From: Spinacia oleracea
Taxonomy: Eukaryota; Streptophyta; Magnoliopsida; Caryophyllales; Amaranthaceae
Length of the DNA: 64,000 nt
Direction: 5' to 3'
Assembly (NCBI RefSeq): GCF_020520425.1
Contig: NC_079490.1
Location: 4,774,001 to 4,838,000 of the forward strand
Part shown: positions 12,048 to 24,349 of the stretch, piece by piece
Numbering within the stretch: the first letter of the stretch is position 1
Layout: each line of letters opens with the position of its first letter
The notes under the pieces: generated by a model
What the model saw: the letters and a program-made list of their open reading frames with translations, nothing else
Told to the model about the DNA's origin: nothing
Database searches by the model: none
Position numbers and translations under genes: made by a program

Positions 12048-15000
12048 TTATAAGGAATGTAATGACTGTAGAGTTGCATAATACGCAATCAAAATCGGAA
12101 GTGAAGCCATCATGCCAAATATCACCCTGCCAAAATATGCATTAATAGTAAAAATTAGCAAAAAGTCGACGCACTACAAGAATTTGTATCTTTTACGACA
12201 ACCTAATTACGAGGGGTCAAAAATCCCGTCGCAAAAGCCTTTTGCGACGGGGCTAACAACCAAACAATGACGGGAATAACCGTCGCAAATGTCTTTTACG
12301 ACGGGTTTACAACGGGTTTACGACGGGATTTCTATTAACGACGGCCCACTTTTATGACGGGTTCGCGACAGGAAATCCCGTCGTTAATCAACAATTATTG
12401 GCCTTTCGCGACGGGATTTCCCGTCGTTAATAGTACAATTTCTTGTAGTGACGTAAAAATAAATAAATAAATAAATGATACTCGTACTTTAAATGTTTTA
12501 AACCGATAACTTGAGGTTACTTTGAGGATTAAGTTTTCTGTTTTATGATTCTATAACTAATTTACATAAAATCGATGAACTAATTTAATTTCATGCATTT
12601 TGTAGTGAAATTAATTTTGTTAGACCAACGAGTTTTGTGGCATGCTAATTACATGTACAAAAAACTTATATGTAACGGTTAAAATAAACTTACGCAGTGC
12701 TAAGAACATCCGCATGTAGTCCATATTCTTTCGCGTATATAAAGGAGGTAATAGACTGCGGCAATGCTGCCTGAAAAATGATGCACAAAACTTTTAATTC
12801 CAAGACAAGCTAAGGTAAGTAGAAAACATACCGTGTGTTTGAAATTAATTAATTGTCACGTTAATATATTATATTATATACGGTTTTTTCATGAAATGCC
12901 CCTGAGGTTTGCAATAATGCACCAAATACCCCTGCGCGTTTCAAAATTCATAGAATACCCCTATTTAAACTTAAAGTGCACCAAATGCCATTGGATTTAA
13001 CGGCCGTTAGTACTCCGTTAACGTTAATTTACGTTTATGCCCTTATTCACCCAATATTCTACATTTTAACTTTAAAAAAAAAAATCTTATTTCTTCTCTC
13101 TCCTCTCATCTCCTCTGTTGTTTCTGGCCCTTCTTAAATACTCGCCCCTCTTCTTCTTCTTCATCGTTTCTCTTCTCCCCTCACCCTCCTCTCTCCTCTC
13201 AATCTCACATCTCTTTTTCCTGGGTATCAAAATGGTGAACCCAACCACAATTTTTCCTTCTTCAAACCATCTTCATCAAACATCAATTGCTAACTCAAAT
13301 CCTCAAATAATCGAACCCAAATTTTCTAGTGAATTGAAATCGCGAATTGAAGTTTGATGAAGAAGGGGAGGTTTAAGCCGATGACGAAGGACGGAGAACA
13401 AAAATAGATAGAGTAGAGAACATAGAGGGTAGCGCAACAATTAAGAGAGAATACATAACTAAATCGAGGGAGCATATGAAATTAGAGTAGATTTTGGAGC
13501 AACATTTGTTTTTCAGATTTTGATTTTCGTTGCTTTTCCTATTTTAGATTTTGGAGCTGAGTTCTTCGTGAGCATAGAATAGCAGCGGCAGCAGCAAGGG
13601 GCGAAAAACAGCAGAATTTCGGTAGATTAGAGAGAGATTGTAGACATTGGAATTCGAATTTGTAGTTTAGATTTTTCGATTTTAGGAATTAAACTCTCAA
13701 AATTTAATGTTCTCTTCTTCAATATTATGGGTTTTGTGTTTGAAGGTTGTGTATGTTTCATGGTTGCTCCTGCTGTGTATGTGGTGAAGGATGTGTATGT
13801 GTTGTAGTCATTCTGCAGGTTCTGGTTTCTGCAGGTTCTCTGCAAGCTCTCCCTTTCTGCTTGATGCTGCTGTGCAATACTATGGTCTTTGTATCAGGTG
13901 TTTGACCTGGTTTTGGTTGTGCTGCTGCTGTGAAGTTCTTGTGTGCAGGGTGTCCAGTTAAGGCTGGTTTTGAACACCTGGTTTTGGTTTTGCTGCTGCT
14001 GTGCAGTCCTTGTGTGCAGGATGTCCAGTTAAGGCTGTGGTTTGCTTGCTTACTGGTTTGCTTCCCAGCTGCTGATGTTGTGTTTATGCTTGTTTGTTCT
14101 TTGCTGCCCTGGTTCTGCTGGTTGTTTTGCAGTCCGAGTGGCTTGTAATTAATGTTTTTTTGTGTTTTAGTTAGGGATGCGGTTGTGCTCCCCTTGCTGT
14201 TTGTTTCCTTGTTATTTGGGTTTGTTCTTAACTGGTTTCTACCATTTTGGTAATAAAATTTGCCTTATTTACCAAAAAAAATATTATGGGTTTTGTTCTT
14301 CAATTTTCAGATGTATTGATCTTCAATTTTGGGCTTCAAATTCATTTATTAATGGTATAAGCTGTTTGGGTATTTGGTGCAAAAAACTTTATAAATAGAT
14401 GTGTATTATGCAAAAAGTTTATAAATAGGTGTATTTGGTGAATTATAAACATGACTTAACGGAGGACTAACGGAAAGTCATAATAGGGGTATTTGATGAA
14501 CAGTTCAGAAAAAATAGGGGTATTCTATGAATTTTGAAACGCAGGGGTATTTGGTGCATTATTGCAAACCTCAGGGGCATTTCATGAAAAAACCGTATTA
14601 TATATTATATACTCCCTCCGTCCCAGATTAGTTGTTACACTTTCCTTTTTCGCCTGTCCCAGATTAGTTGTTACACTTCTAAATTAGGAATGACCCCACA
14701 ATTATTATATTGTCTCTCTCTTCCCATTAAAACCTTTTTGGTCCCCACACCCTCTCTCATTCAATTAAAAAAATACCCCACTAACTCCTATCACATCTAC
14801 TTTTTCAATAAAACAACAATTGATAACCAAAAAACCATTTATCACCTAAACTTTGTGCAAAGGTAAGTGTAACAACTAATTTGGTACGGAGGGAGTATTA
14901 TATATACCTTGTATGATTTATTATAAAATATATACCTTGTAAACATGTAATGCCGAAATCAATTGGTTGTCACGTTAATAGCACAAGTTTGATTTAAACA

Positions 15001-16928
15001 CGAACAACTTGAAATGTACTCGATAATGCATATGCTTACTCCGTTCCATAAAGTTCATCACCTTTTACTAGTAATGTATCAAATTTATAAAACTTATACT
15101 GCAATTAGTAGTATAGATATTATATATGTAGTACTCGTAAAACATTTTTAGATTTCATTGGATTCGTTTCAATATTAAAAATTTCAATATCAAAGTTTTA
15201 TAATTTTTTACTAATATATAATTATATATATTAATGATAAAAAAAATGCATTAGAGACCGCACAAAATACAAAAGCGATAAACTTTAAGAAACGAAGATT
15301 GTATATACCTGGATGATAGCTACGCGTAGGACATCACCATGCAAGCCAACGGCTAGAGAAGCTATAGCCACAGCAGCCGGGCCGGCTATAAACTTCAATA
15401 CCATCCCAAATATGGCTAGCTTTGGTCCACATGCAATCAACTTCTCTTGCAAAGCCATGAACATGCCTTCTCTCATAAAAACACAAGTACAACATATTTT
15501 GATCAGTATGTGTCTATTATACATCTGGATGTACATGTACAATTATACCTATTCGAATGCACAAGATCGAAATTGAAATAAGCTTACCCATGCTAAACAT
15601 AGCCGTGCCGGTCCCGGCTTTTGACATAATTAGTATAGATCCATCAACGATGCTTGGTAATTGAAAATTGAACCTATATTATTACCAATAGAAAAATTTG
15701 TCAAAATTTACCTTATAAAGTGGTTTTCAGATAGAAACTACCTCATAAAAAGGATGTTGTGATTAACTAAAGATGTACGTAGTACGATACTATCTTCGTG
15801 AAATTAATTATAAAGGTTGACTCAAAATATAGGAGTTGACTTTACCATATACATCACACGTATCATTTAATTACTCATTTTACGCTAGATAACTCGTGAG
15901 ATGCACCTGATAATACAATGCTAGAATTTTGAGTCAACGTTCATAATCTCTGCAAACCATATGGTGACGCTTCATAATAAATCATATATCATTTGATGAT
16001 ATATAATATATAACTTTATCGAATCAACTTAAATAGTTATATAATATATAACTACATTGAATCAACTATATGATGATATATATATATGATGATATATATA
16101 TATTGAATCAAATAAAACAACATAAATAGTTAACATTTGCAAAGTATATGCTGAGGGAGTATATGCTGATAAAGCGGCAATTAAAAAGGAACAGAGGGAG
16201 TACCTGCAGGCAAAAAACGCCCAAATGATGCCTACAATGCAAGAGTAAGAGTTGGGATTAGCAAGAAGTTTCATCGAAACCACCTTCAACAATGAACACA
16301 ATGATGGTCTACTAATATTATTTTGTAAACCATCATTATTCGTGCATTTTCCTTCCAAATCTTTTAGATCGATCCCAAGTGAATGAACTTGGGACGTAGC
16401 ATCACTCACTACTAGTACACTACTAGTACAATTCACGGTACTTGGAAAATCTGACCTAGACTGACGAAACTCAAGAACAAATAAAAGAACTGTAAGCCAA
16501 ATAATAGCTTGAGTGACCGAGAATTGAACTACTAAATCAACACCTAATTGTCCATACATAGCCCCTAGTAAGGGCACCCCAACCACGAGCGAGTTGGTTA
16601 GGGTGCACAGGGAGAAACTAGTAATTGACCAACAATAACTCCCTTTACTACTACACCTAGCCCAAAGGGCTAGGACCGCGACTATGATGACCTTAGATAT
16701 GGCATCCGCGGCTAGGAACTTATAGTTCCATTTAAAGGGGTTGCTATGAGCTGTGAAGTCTAGGTTAAAAAGAGGTAGGGTGAAGTAACAAACTAGCCGG
16801 TTTATGGCATCAACTTGATCCGGTTTAAAGATACGCCACCACTTCACTGAACCGTATCCTAGGATTAGGGCTACATAGAGTGGCACTGTGGCTACCATAA
16901 CTTTAGATATATCATCTAAACTTATCAT
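12048..16928 (-). CDS. PIN: PIN-type auxin efflux carrier with short hydrophilic loop (PIN5/PIN8 class)
   Basis: Exons on the minus strand: 16204-16928, 15588-15673, 15309-15466, 12694-12770, 12048-12126; all junctions are GT-AG and the frame holds, giving 374 aa. Start chosen at MISLDDISKVMVATVPLYVA, aligned with the family start; a longer upstream ATG (17036) adds residues unlike the family. Membrane helices occur at both ends; motifs include PLYVALILGYGSVKWW, TLTNSLVVGVPLL, the NPNSY motif, GSILIMSKAGTGTAMFSMG, LPQSITSFIYAKEYGLHADV and VIFGMMASLPI. The central loop is only about 100 residues, as in ER-localised PIN5/PIN8, which control cellular auxin distribution rather than polar export. 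Intron 3 (2.5 kb) holds a MULE, a LINE and MITEs; intron 4 holds a CACTA MITE. The gene looks intact. Confidence 0.9.
12172..12450. mobile_element. CACTA-type MITE in PIN intron 4
   Basis: Ends CACTACAAGAATTTGTATC and ACAATTTCTTGTAGTG, with a perfect 3-bp target duplication ACG (12169-12171, 12451-12453). It is full of short CCCGTCG/GACGGG repeats. Related copies at 18268-18569, 22756-23023 and 25561-25827. Confidence 0.9.
12881..14595. mobile_element. Non-autonomous Mutator-like element in PIN intron 3
   Basis: Inverted ends of about 100 bp, starting CGGTTTTTTCATGAAATGCC and ending in its reverse complement; perfect 9-bp target duplications TATTATATA at 12872-12880 and 14596-14604. Interior: transcript-like CT-rich stretch at 13090-13230, a short ORF at 13118-13357 without recognisable family, and a nested LINE tail. 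No transposase. Confidence 0.9.
13738..14279 (+). mobile_element. 5'-truncated LINE nested in the MULE
   Basis: Ends with a short A run after TTTGCCTTATTTACC and is flanked by 17-bp target duplications AATATTATGGGTTTTGT (13721-13737 and 14280-14296). The body is homologous to 5395-5612 on the other strand, so it belongs to the same LINE family. Confidence 0.85.
14612..14895. mobile_element. Stowaway MITE in PIN intron 3
   Basis: Starts CTCCCTCCGTCCCAGATTAG and ends CTAATTTGGTACGGAGGGAG, with TA on both sides. The terminal motif is repeated once at 14656-14682 (TGTCCCAGATTAGTTGTTAC). Confidence 0.9.
15039..15298. mobile_element. Degenerate Stowaway-like MITE
   Basis: Starts CTCCGTTCCATAAAGTTCAT; the right end around ATAAACTTTAAGAAACGAAG is its weak inverted match. 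It lies just downstream of the PIN exon 3 donor, inside intron 3. Confidence 0.45.
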
Positions 16929-17312
16929 AATTAATTTCCTAATTAACCCGACTAACCCTCTTATATAATTTGAGAATATATATCGAGACAAATCAAGCTT
17001 AGTTAGCTTAAAACATGAGAGTGTTTGAGAGAGCACTGTTTATGACAAAAACTCATATCATCTTGCTAGCTATTTATATTCTTAATATTATATGCTTAAT
17101 ATGTACGTGATGAAAGCATCTTTTATTTATATTTTTTTTTTTAAAAAAGAAAAGAAAAAAAGAAAAGAAGGATTTAGTTATTGAAAGTAGCTTACTAGAG
17201 TTTATTACAAAGGTACATCTGATTATATCATATTTTTCCTTTATACAAAAATATCGGAGGACACCTATCACGTTAATTAGTTTGATTTATTCATATGCTC
17301 TTATATATTATA
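16929..17312. promoter_or_regulatory. PIN 5' region
   Basis: Upstream of the PIN start on the minus strand: AT-rich, with no gene. The stretch 16985-17100 is shared with the exon 1 relic at 11055-11150, so it was part of the duplicated unit. No specific promoter element can be assigned. Confidence 0.4.
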
Positions 17313-17565
17313 CTTCCTTCGTTCCGAAAATATCGCACCATTTGTTTTTTACACTATTCACAATACGACTTTGATCATTTTTTGTGATTTGTACGTAATG
17401 AAATTTTAGTCTTGTGGGGTCTTGTTAGATTCGTATCGATATATATTTTCTAAATATTATTTTTTTATAATTTTTACTTGCATACAAGTTGATATATTAA
17501 GAGTCAAAGTAATGGTTAAATGAGTAAAAGTCAACCATGATGCGATATTTCCGAAACGGAGGAAG
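17313..17565. mobile_element. Stowaway MITE
   Basis: Starts CTTCCTTCGTTCCGAAAATA and ends TATTTCCGAAACGGAGGAAG with TA at both sides. Confidence 0.85.
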
Positions 17566-17974
17566 TATGTTCTTAGATTCTCGATCATACGATAGAAAAT
17601 AATTGAGTATATGAAAATAATTGCGAATTTTGTAAAATTTGTATGTCCTATATATTATTCACTTAACTATTCCTGATCAACAACTGAATATATAGAATGG
17701 AATGAGATCCATGAATATAATCATTCGAGTGAATATTATTTGTTTAATGGGTTTGAAGCTAATTTTACGTACGTTTAAGCTATGGTGTAAAAACTTTGAT
17801 GCGACGCATGCAACAATATGCATAGACAATAAACCTGAAGCGTCATGCATGAAAAAAAAGTCAAAAAGATGCTTGTCACATAAAGTTTTACGCACAAGCT
17901 AAGTGCCAACTAATTAATTAAATTACTTTTGCAATCTGGTCTGCTGCTAGAGGTGTAAATGAGTCGAGCCGAGT
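17566..17974. other. Intergenic, no gene
   Basis: AT-rich. Begins with a 38-bp stretch (ttagattctcgatcatacga) also present near 11385, which marks another piece of the duplicated PIN upstream region. Short ORFs here have no family resemblance. Confidence 0.4.
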
Positions 17975-18990
17975 TGATTTGATTTGAGTTTTTTCTTGTT
18001 TGAATTAAGTTTAATTGACAAGGATTCTAAATTGTTCGAGAATATAGGACTCGACCTTGAACGAGCTTTGCAATTTTATAGGTGCCTAGTAGGACGTCTT
18101 ATTTATCTGGCCTTAATTAGACCTGATTTAGAATACTTCGTTCACGTATTGTCGCAGTTTAATTATGCAACAACCAAGAGAAGAACATTGGGAAGAAGCA
18201 CTTAGAGTTCTTCGATACTTGAAGAAAAATCTTGTTCAAGGCATTCTTCTCAAATCGGATAGCTAGTGCGCGCGCGCACTTTACAATTGGAGCGAAGGTT
18301 GGTGAGATCCGGATTAGACTAGTTTTCCTTTTATAAAATCCCGTCGGCCGTCGCCAAAGGTCAATATTGGTGGGATTTCCTATCGCGAACCCGACATAAA
18401 AGAGGGTCGTAGTTGATAAAAAAATCACGTCGATAGCCCATTGTAAAAGACATTTGCGACAGTTGTTCCCGTCTTTATTTGGTTATTAGCCCGTCGCAAA
18501 AGACTTTTGCGACAAGATTATTAACCCGTAGTTATTGGATTGTCATTAATAATACAAATATTTGTAGTGTTACTAGAAGATTTTTGGCAGTCAGATGGTT
18601 CGTGATACTTGGTTTCTCTCCAGCGTCATGGAAAACCAGGAAACAACTTGCAAACAATTTCATGTTCATCCGCATAAGCAAAATATAGATCGATGGCAGC
18701 CCTCACTTGCGAATTAACTTGGTTGGCTGAAGCAATTGTTGCGTGACTTAACTAGGTGTGCAACATGCACAAGAGATGCACATGTTTTGCGATAGTCAAT
18801 CACCTTTACACATCGCGCATAACCTTTTATTTCACGAAAAGACAAATTATATTGCGTCAAATTGTCATTTTGTTCGAAATACAATAGCAGAAGGACTATA
18901 TTTCATCATCATATGTTTCGACAACCGAATCAATTAATAGATATATATCTTTACTAAAGCTTTACGAAAAGTCAAATTGAATATTTACTA
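17975..18990 (+). mobile_element. Ty1-copia retrotransposon fragment (fossil)
   Basis: Translated pieces resemble the end of the copia reverse transcriptase and the RNase H region, e.g. YRCLVGRLIYLALIRPDLEY followed by HVLSQFNYAT. Only the 3' part of the polyprotein is present, with no recognisable LTR pair. It is broken in several places and interrupted by a CACTA MITE (18268-18569), so it is old. Confidence 0.75.
18268..18569. mobile_element. CACTA-type MITE, degenerate copy, in the copia fossil
   Basis: The right end AATACAAATATTTGTAGTG and the internal CCCGTC/TTGCGAC repeats match the copies at 12172, 22756 and 25561. The left end is blurred near a GCGCGCGCAC run. Confidence 0.55.
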
Positions 18991-19294
18991 AGCAAGTTGG
19001 GCGTCTAAGATTTTCAGGTACGCTCCAATTTGAGGGAGGGTATTAGGATATAAATTCAAAGTAATTAGTTTTCTTCCTATGTTAGTTATCCTAGTACTAG
19101 TTTTATTTCTACTTACGTTAGTTATCCTAGTACTCCGTACTAGTTCAATTATGAATAAATGTAGTACACGTGGTACATGCATGTTGATGAAATAGACAAG
19201 AAATAATTGAGTTAAATATTTAACATTCTTCGCAAAGTGCAGCCCAACTGCCCAAAGCATTACCTTCAATCATGTCAAAATTCTCACTCGCATG
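18991..19294. other. Intergenic, no gene
   Basis: A repeated ttagttatcctagtact motif (about 19079 and 19118) is seen, perhaps a residue of the neighbouring fossil. It ends in the CTCGCATG target site of the hAT element. Confidence 0.4.
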
Positions 19295-22200
19295 CAGGGG
19301 CGGAATTAGGGGGCAGCGGGCCCCCCTGTGGCCCAAAAAATAAATCTGTCGGCTAGGCCCAGTTTGATTTAAAAAAAAAAACCCAAATATAATCCGGTAT
19401 AAATTATGGGTTATACACAATCTTGGATATTTTCTATTCCTATTAAATATAGGTAAAACAGTAAATCTATAAAAGTACAACTGTACAAGCTACCCTAAGC
19501 CTACTGCCTACGTATAAAAATACAAGAGTCAGGCTTGGTAATGGTGCCGCTGTCATTGTCGCATACATCGTTGCCCTCAATTGCAAATTTGCAATTGTGA
19601 ATTGTCTCCATCTTTTGTCAGGTAAAAGAATTGTTTTGTTTATTATTTACTCTTGTTTGATTTTATTTTTCTTTCTTTTTTTTTAACTAAAAGCATTTGT
19701 CTTACTCTTGTTTTGGAATTTTCAGTAAATATCACACTTGAACAATCAACTATTCAAGGCTATCAAGAATTCAAGATAAAAGGTACTCCGTACTAGTTTT
19801 GGGTTTTTTATATTTTTTTCGTTTTATGTTCTTTTAATCTTTATATATAAAAAGCATTAGTTTTATTTAACTTTAATCACTGTAGAGATTTCGATATTGT
19901 TTAAGTTTTTTTCAGATTATAAAATCAACTGTTTAATTATTAATCAAATAATTAATTATGTTCTTTAATACTATTATTGCTAGGTTTTTGATATGAAGAG
20001 AAAAACAATTGATTCATATTTTACTAAAGCAAAACCCCCTTTCGAATTTGACATCGGAAACTCAGACCCGAGCGAGACTACTGAACCTAATATTAATGTC
20101 AATCCTCAAATATCTACGCAAATTCCTGATGAAGAACCCACAAATTCATCTACAATGCAATCTATGATTAATGTGGGAAACAAAACTTTAATGCGTGATC
20201 CTGCTTTGCGCAAGCCAATTGATAGTTACCCTTCAAAAGAGCAAGAAGATATTGTAAATGCATACATTCATTACGGGCCTTATCGGTTTCCTCTCTCTGG
20301 GTATCCTCCATCTGGTCTAATAAATCATCCACGCCGATTCCAACACACATGGTTTAAGAAATTTAATTGGCTAGAGTACTCCCCTACAAGTGATGCTGCT
20401 TATTGTTTCCCGTGCTTCCTTTATCTAAAGGACCCATTGGGAAAATCAGGTTCAGATGCTTTTACAGTACAGGGATTTAAAAACTGGAAGAAGGTTGGGG
20501 GTAAAGAATGTTCTTTTTCAACTCACATGGGGAAAGATACTAATTCAGCTTATGGATATTCATCTTTATGTTGGGAAAATGCGAAGAAAACTGGTACTCA
20601 TATTGACAAGGCATTAGAAAAGCCAAATCCACAATTGATTGAGAATAATCTTTTAAGAATTAAAACTTCAATTGAAATAGTTCGGTGGCTTACATTTCAA
20701 AATTGTGCATTTAGAGGACATGATGAAAGTTCAAAGTCAAAAAATCAGGGGAACTTTTTAGAGATGTTAAAACTCTTAGCATATTATAATAAGGATGTAC
20801 ATGATGTTGTTATGGGTAATGCTCCTCAAAATGCTAAATATACATCTCCTGCTATTCAAAAAGAGATTTTACAAGTCTTCGCTGATAAGGTGCAAAAAAC
20901 CATTCGTGAGGAGATTGGTGATTCAAAGTTTTGTATAATTGTTGATGAATCTCGAGACATATCTAAAAGAGAACAAATGGCAATTGTAATAAGATTTGTC
21001 GATAGAAATGGGTTCTTACTCGAGCGTTTTTTTGAGCTAGTACATGTTAAAGATACAACCTCCAAGACTTTGAAGGAAGAAATTTCTATAGTATTATCAA
21101 ATCACGAGTTGAGCATTCAAAATCTTAGAGGTCAAGGTTATGATGGTGCTAGTAATATGCGAGGAGAATTGAATGGTTTACAAGCTTTATTCATGAGAGA
21201 TTGTCCTTATGCGTATTATGTACACTGTCTAGCACATCAATTACAATTGGCTCTTATTGCTGCAGCAAGAGAAGTAGGTGAGGTCCATGATTTTTTCAAA
21301 GATTTGATTTTTATTGTTAACACTGTAAGCTCTTCTACTAAGCGTCATTAAGAATTGCAAGCTAGCCAAATAGCAGAATTGGAGCATTTAATTGAGATCG
21401 AGGAGGTTGAAACAGGGAAAGGATTGAATCAAATTGGTACTCTCCAACGTCCTGGGGATACTAGGTGGAGCTCTCATTTCAAGTCAATTTGTAGTTTGTT
21501 AAGAATGTTCGACGCAACTCGCTCAGTCCTTGAGAAAATAGCCATTGATAGCCAACAATCATATGCTCAAGGCGGAGATGCTAAATCTGCTCTTAAAAAG
21601 TTGTTGTCATTTGATTTTGTGTTTATTTTACAATTGATGGAAGATATTATGGGCTTTACTGATGGACTTTGTCGGGCTTTGCAACATAAATCACAAGACA
21701 TTTTAAACGCTATGCATTTAGTTGTTGGTACAAAGTCCTTGATTCAAAAGCTTAGAGATGATGGTTGGGAATTGCTATTACAAAAAGTTCATTCTTTTTG
21801 CAACAAGCATGGTACTGAAATCATAGATATGCAGGTTTCTTATGCTGAAATAATTCGATCACGTCGCAACAAAGACACTATAACAGTGGAGCATCATTAT
21901 CGGGTCAACGTGTTTTCTGCAACCATAGATCAACAGTTGCAAGAGCTAAATAGTCGTTTCAGTGAGCAAACAACGGAGTTACTTACTTTAAGTGCATCTT
22001 TGAGTCCTATTGATGGATACAAGCACTTTGATGTGGAAAATATTTGTCGCCTTGCAGAGAAATACTATCCGCAGGACTTTTTAGAAAATGAGATATCACA
22101 TTTGAAGTATCAACTTGAACTCTTTTATTGTGATGTTCCTAAGCATCCGGATATGAAGAACTTGAGTACCATAACTGCTTTGTGTAGAAGTTTGGTGGAG

Positions 22201-22630
22201 AATAGGAAATCAGATGTCTATCCTTTAGTAGATAGATTGATTCGACTTATTTTGACCCTTCCTGTTAGCACAGCAACTTCAGAGAGAGCTTTCTCGGCAA
22301 TGAAAATTGTGAAGACTAGTCTTCGAAACAAGATGGAAGATGATTTTCTTTCGGATTACTTGCTAGTGTATATAGAGAAAGAGATTGCTGGAAAGTTTGA
22401 AATTAAGTCAATCATAGATGACTTTTATTGTATGAAACCTAGGAGAACTAGAGTTAAATGATTGTGATAAATTATTTTGAATTTAATAATTTTATTAGAC
22501 ATATTTATTTAATGTTGATCTTTATTACTACTTGAAAACTACGTATGCATAAATTAATGATTTGTCATAGGTACTCTTTTCTAAGTAGTTCGCCCCCCCC
22601 CCCCAAGAAAATTTTCTGGTTACGCCCCTG
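19295..22630 (+). mobile_element. Near-complete hAT transposon (Tip100-like ends)
   Basis: 3336 bp with short inverted ends CAGGGGCGGAATTAGG and (reverse complement of the right end) CAGGGGCGTAACCAGA, and perfect 8-bp target duplications CTCGCATG at 19287-19294 and 22631-22638. It contains one transposase reading frame with a 5' leader of about 700 bp that may hold an intron. CAGGGGCGG ends recall the Tip100 branch of plant hATs. The perfect target duplication and single coding lesion suggest a young insertion. Confidence 0.92.
19993..22461 (+). pseudogene. hAT transposase with TTF zinc finger, one in-frame stop
   Basis: Two ORFs in the same frame (19993-21351, 452 aa; 21355-22461, 368 aa) separated only by a TAA at 21349-21351; together about 821 codons, normal for this family. 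Order: a TTF-type zinc-finger region (about residues 80-190, with AYCFPCFLYL), a DUF4371-like region, RNase H-like catalytic parts (IIVDESRDISKREQMAIV; GQGYDGASNMRG; YVHCLAHQLQLALIAAA), then the hAT dimerisation domain at the C-terminus (LPVSTATSERAFSAMKIVKT). The start is the MKRKTIDSYF that opens many TTF/hAT proteins. The stop would give a protein lacking the dimerisation domain, so it is probably inactive. Confidence 0.9.
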
Positions 22631-22755
22631 CTCGCATGAGCAAATGATTTCGCACAAAATGTTATAATCTTATTATGCCTGATCCATAACCGATTAATGA
22701 TCCGATTTTTTAGTCTTAATCATGCCCTGATCAAGTGTCTTTGATTGTACTGGTT

Positions 22756-23023
22756 CACTACAAAATTTTGTATCTTTAATGACAACCTAATAACGTCGGG
22801 TTAAAAATCCCGCCGCGAAAGGCTTTTGCGACGGAGCTAACAACCAAACAAAGACGGGAACAACTGTCGTAAATGTCTATTCCGACGGGTTAATAAAGGG
22901 ATTTTTCATTAATGACGGCCCCTTTTATGAAGGGTTCGCGACAGGAAATCCCGTCGTTAATCAACGATTATTGGCCTTTAGCGACGGGATTTCCCGTCGC
23001 TAATGGTACAATTTCTTGTAGTG
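22756..23023. mobile_element. CACTA-type MITE
   Basis: Ends CACTACAAAATTTTGTATC and ACAATTTCTTGTAGTG; flanking triplets GTT and GTA are nearly alike. Same family as 25561-25827. Confidence 0.85.
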
Positions 23024-23267
23024 GTACTAGCTTGTGTGCCAACACGACTCACTGTCATATTTAATAAGTCTTATATGCACACGATATGCATGTCAGATAT
23101 ATAAAAACTAAAATGTAGATAACGAAATCATGCATATGCAATCTTTTTATTGAAGAAGTAGAAATTGAAGTTGAAGTTTCATAGCCAAGTCTGACTTTTT
23201 CGTTACTTTTTTTTTTTTTTTTTTTGCATAGTTTTAGGTGAAGGTGTTGGAGTATGGTTAACAAATA

Positions 23268-23525
23268 CTCTATCCGTTTCGAAATAATTGGGATAGTTTA
23301 CCTTTTTATACTTGCCTATATAAATGTTTTGACATTAATATATCTAACTTTGTATTCGTAAAAATTATAAAAAGTTGATATTCCGAAAGTACATATCGAG
23401 ACGAATCAAACAAGATCCCCATGACTATATGTTTCCTTACCCATAAATCACATATGATAGTCAAATCGAAATTTGTAAATAGTGTCAAAAGTCAAAGTGT
23501 CCATATTATTTCGAAACGAATATAG
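23268..23525. mobile_element. Stowaway MITE
   Basis: Starts CTCTATCCGTTTCGAAATAA and ends TTATTTCGAAACGAATATAG with TA at each side. Confidence 0.7.
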
Positions 23526-23623
23526 TATTTTTTAAAAAGTAAGTAGAATGAAAAATATGGATGTTTTGTTTTTAGATTTTAGTAGTGGAAAGAGATTCAG
23601 AGAGGAGTAATAAGCAGATATTA

Positions 23624-24349
23624 GGGGGCGTTTGGTTGGGGGTCTTCAGGAAAGGGAAAGGGAATCAACACCTCTCATTCCCTTTACCCCTCTCATTCCC
23701 CAATTTCCCTCTACCATGATTCCCCATCCCCCCTAGGGTATCAACCTTACCCCCAAAATCCTCTTCAATTCATCTCTCTTGACCAATATTGACCAACTCC
23801 ACCACCCAACTCTAATACCACAACCATCACTCTCACAACCACCACCACCACCCCTAAACCAACCACCACCGCCCGAAACAACCACCACCACCCGTAATAA
23901 CCCCGAAACAACCACCACCACCCGTAATAACCCCGAAACAACCACCACCACCCACAACACCTCGAAATCAACCACCACCACCTGCAATCATAGTTGAGGA
24001 ATAGCAGAACAACGACAAGAGGAGGGAGAAGGAGAGGAGGGAGAGCGAAGGGAGGTGGCGGCGGGAGGAGGGAGAAGGTGAGGAAGGAGAGAGAAAAAAG
24101 TAACGGCCGCATGAGGAGGGAGAAGGATACGGCGGCGACGGCGAAGGGAGGAGAGGCAGTTCCGGCGGCAGGAGGATAAGCAGTTCCGGCGGTGGGGGGA
24201 GGAGGGAGGAGAGGAAGGAGGGAGAAGGGAAGGGAAGGGAATGAAAATATCACCAAACAACCTACCAAATCAAAGGGATTTTCATTCCTTTCTCTCTCTT
24301 TCCCTTTGTTGATTCCATTCCCTTTACCCTGTTCGAACCAAACACCCCC
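23624..24349. mobile_element. PIF/Harbinger-type non-autonomous element
   Basis: Ends GGGGGCGTTTGGTTGGGGG and CGAACCAAACACCCCC, with TTA target duplications at 23621-23623 and 24350-24352. The interior has a three-copy 30-bp minisatellite (core ccgaaacaaccaccaccacc, 23873-23960) and a long purine-rich GGAGGGA stretch. ORFs through it are low-complexity and not genes. Confidence 0.8.

Noticed and set aside
13118-13357. 79-aa ORF inside the MULE
   Set aside because: CT-rich leader-like composition, no recognisable domain; may be captured untranslated sequence.
16062-17036. Upstream ATG at 17036 as the PIN start
   Set aside because: The extra 36 residues do not fit the family, whose conserved start aligns with the ATG at 16928; the ORF also reads past the exon 1 donor into the intron.
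23733-24268. Gly/Val- and Pro-rich ORFs up to 167 aa
   Set aside because: Low-complexity readings of the minisatellite and purine run inside the Harbinger-type element.
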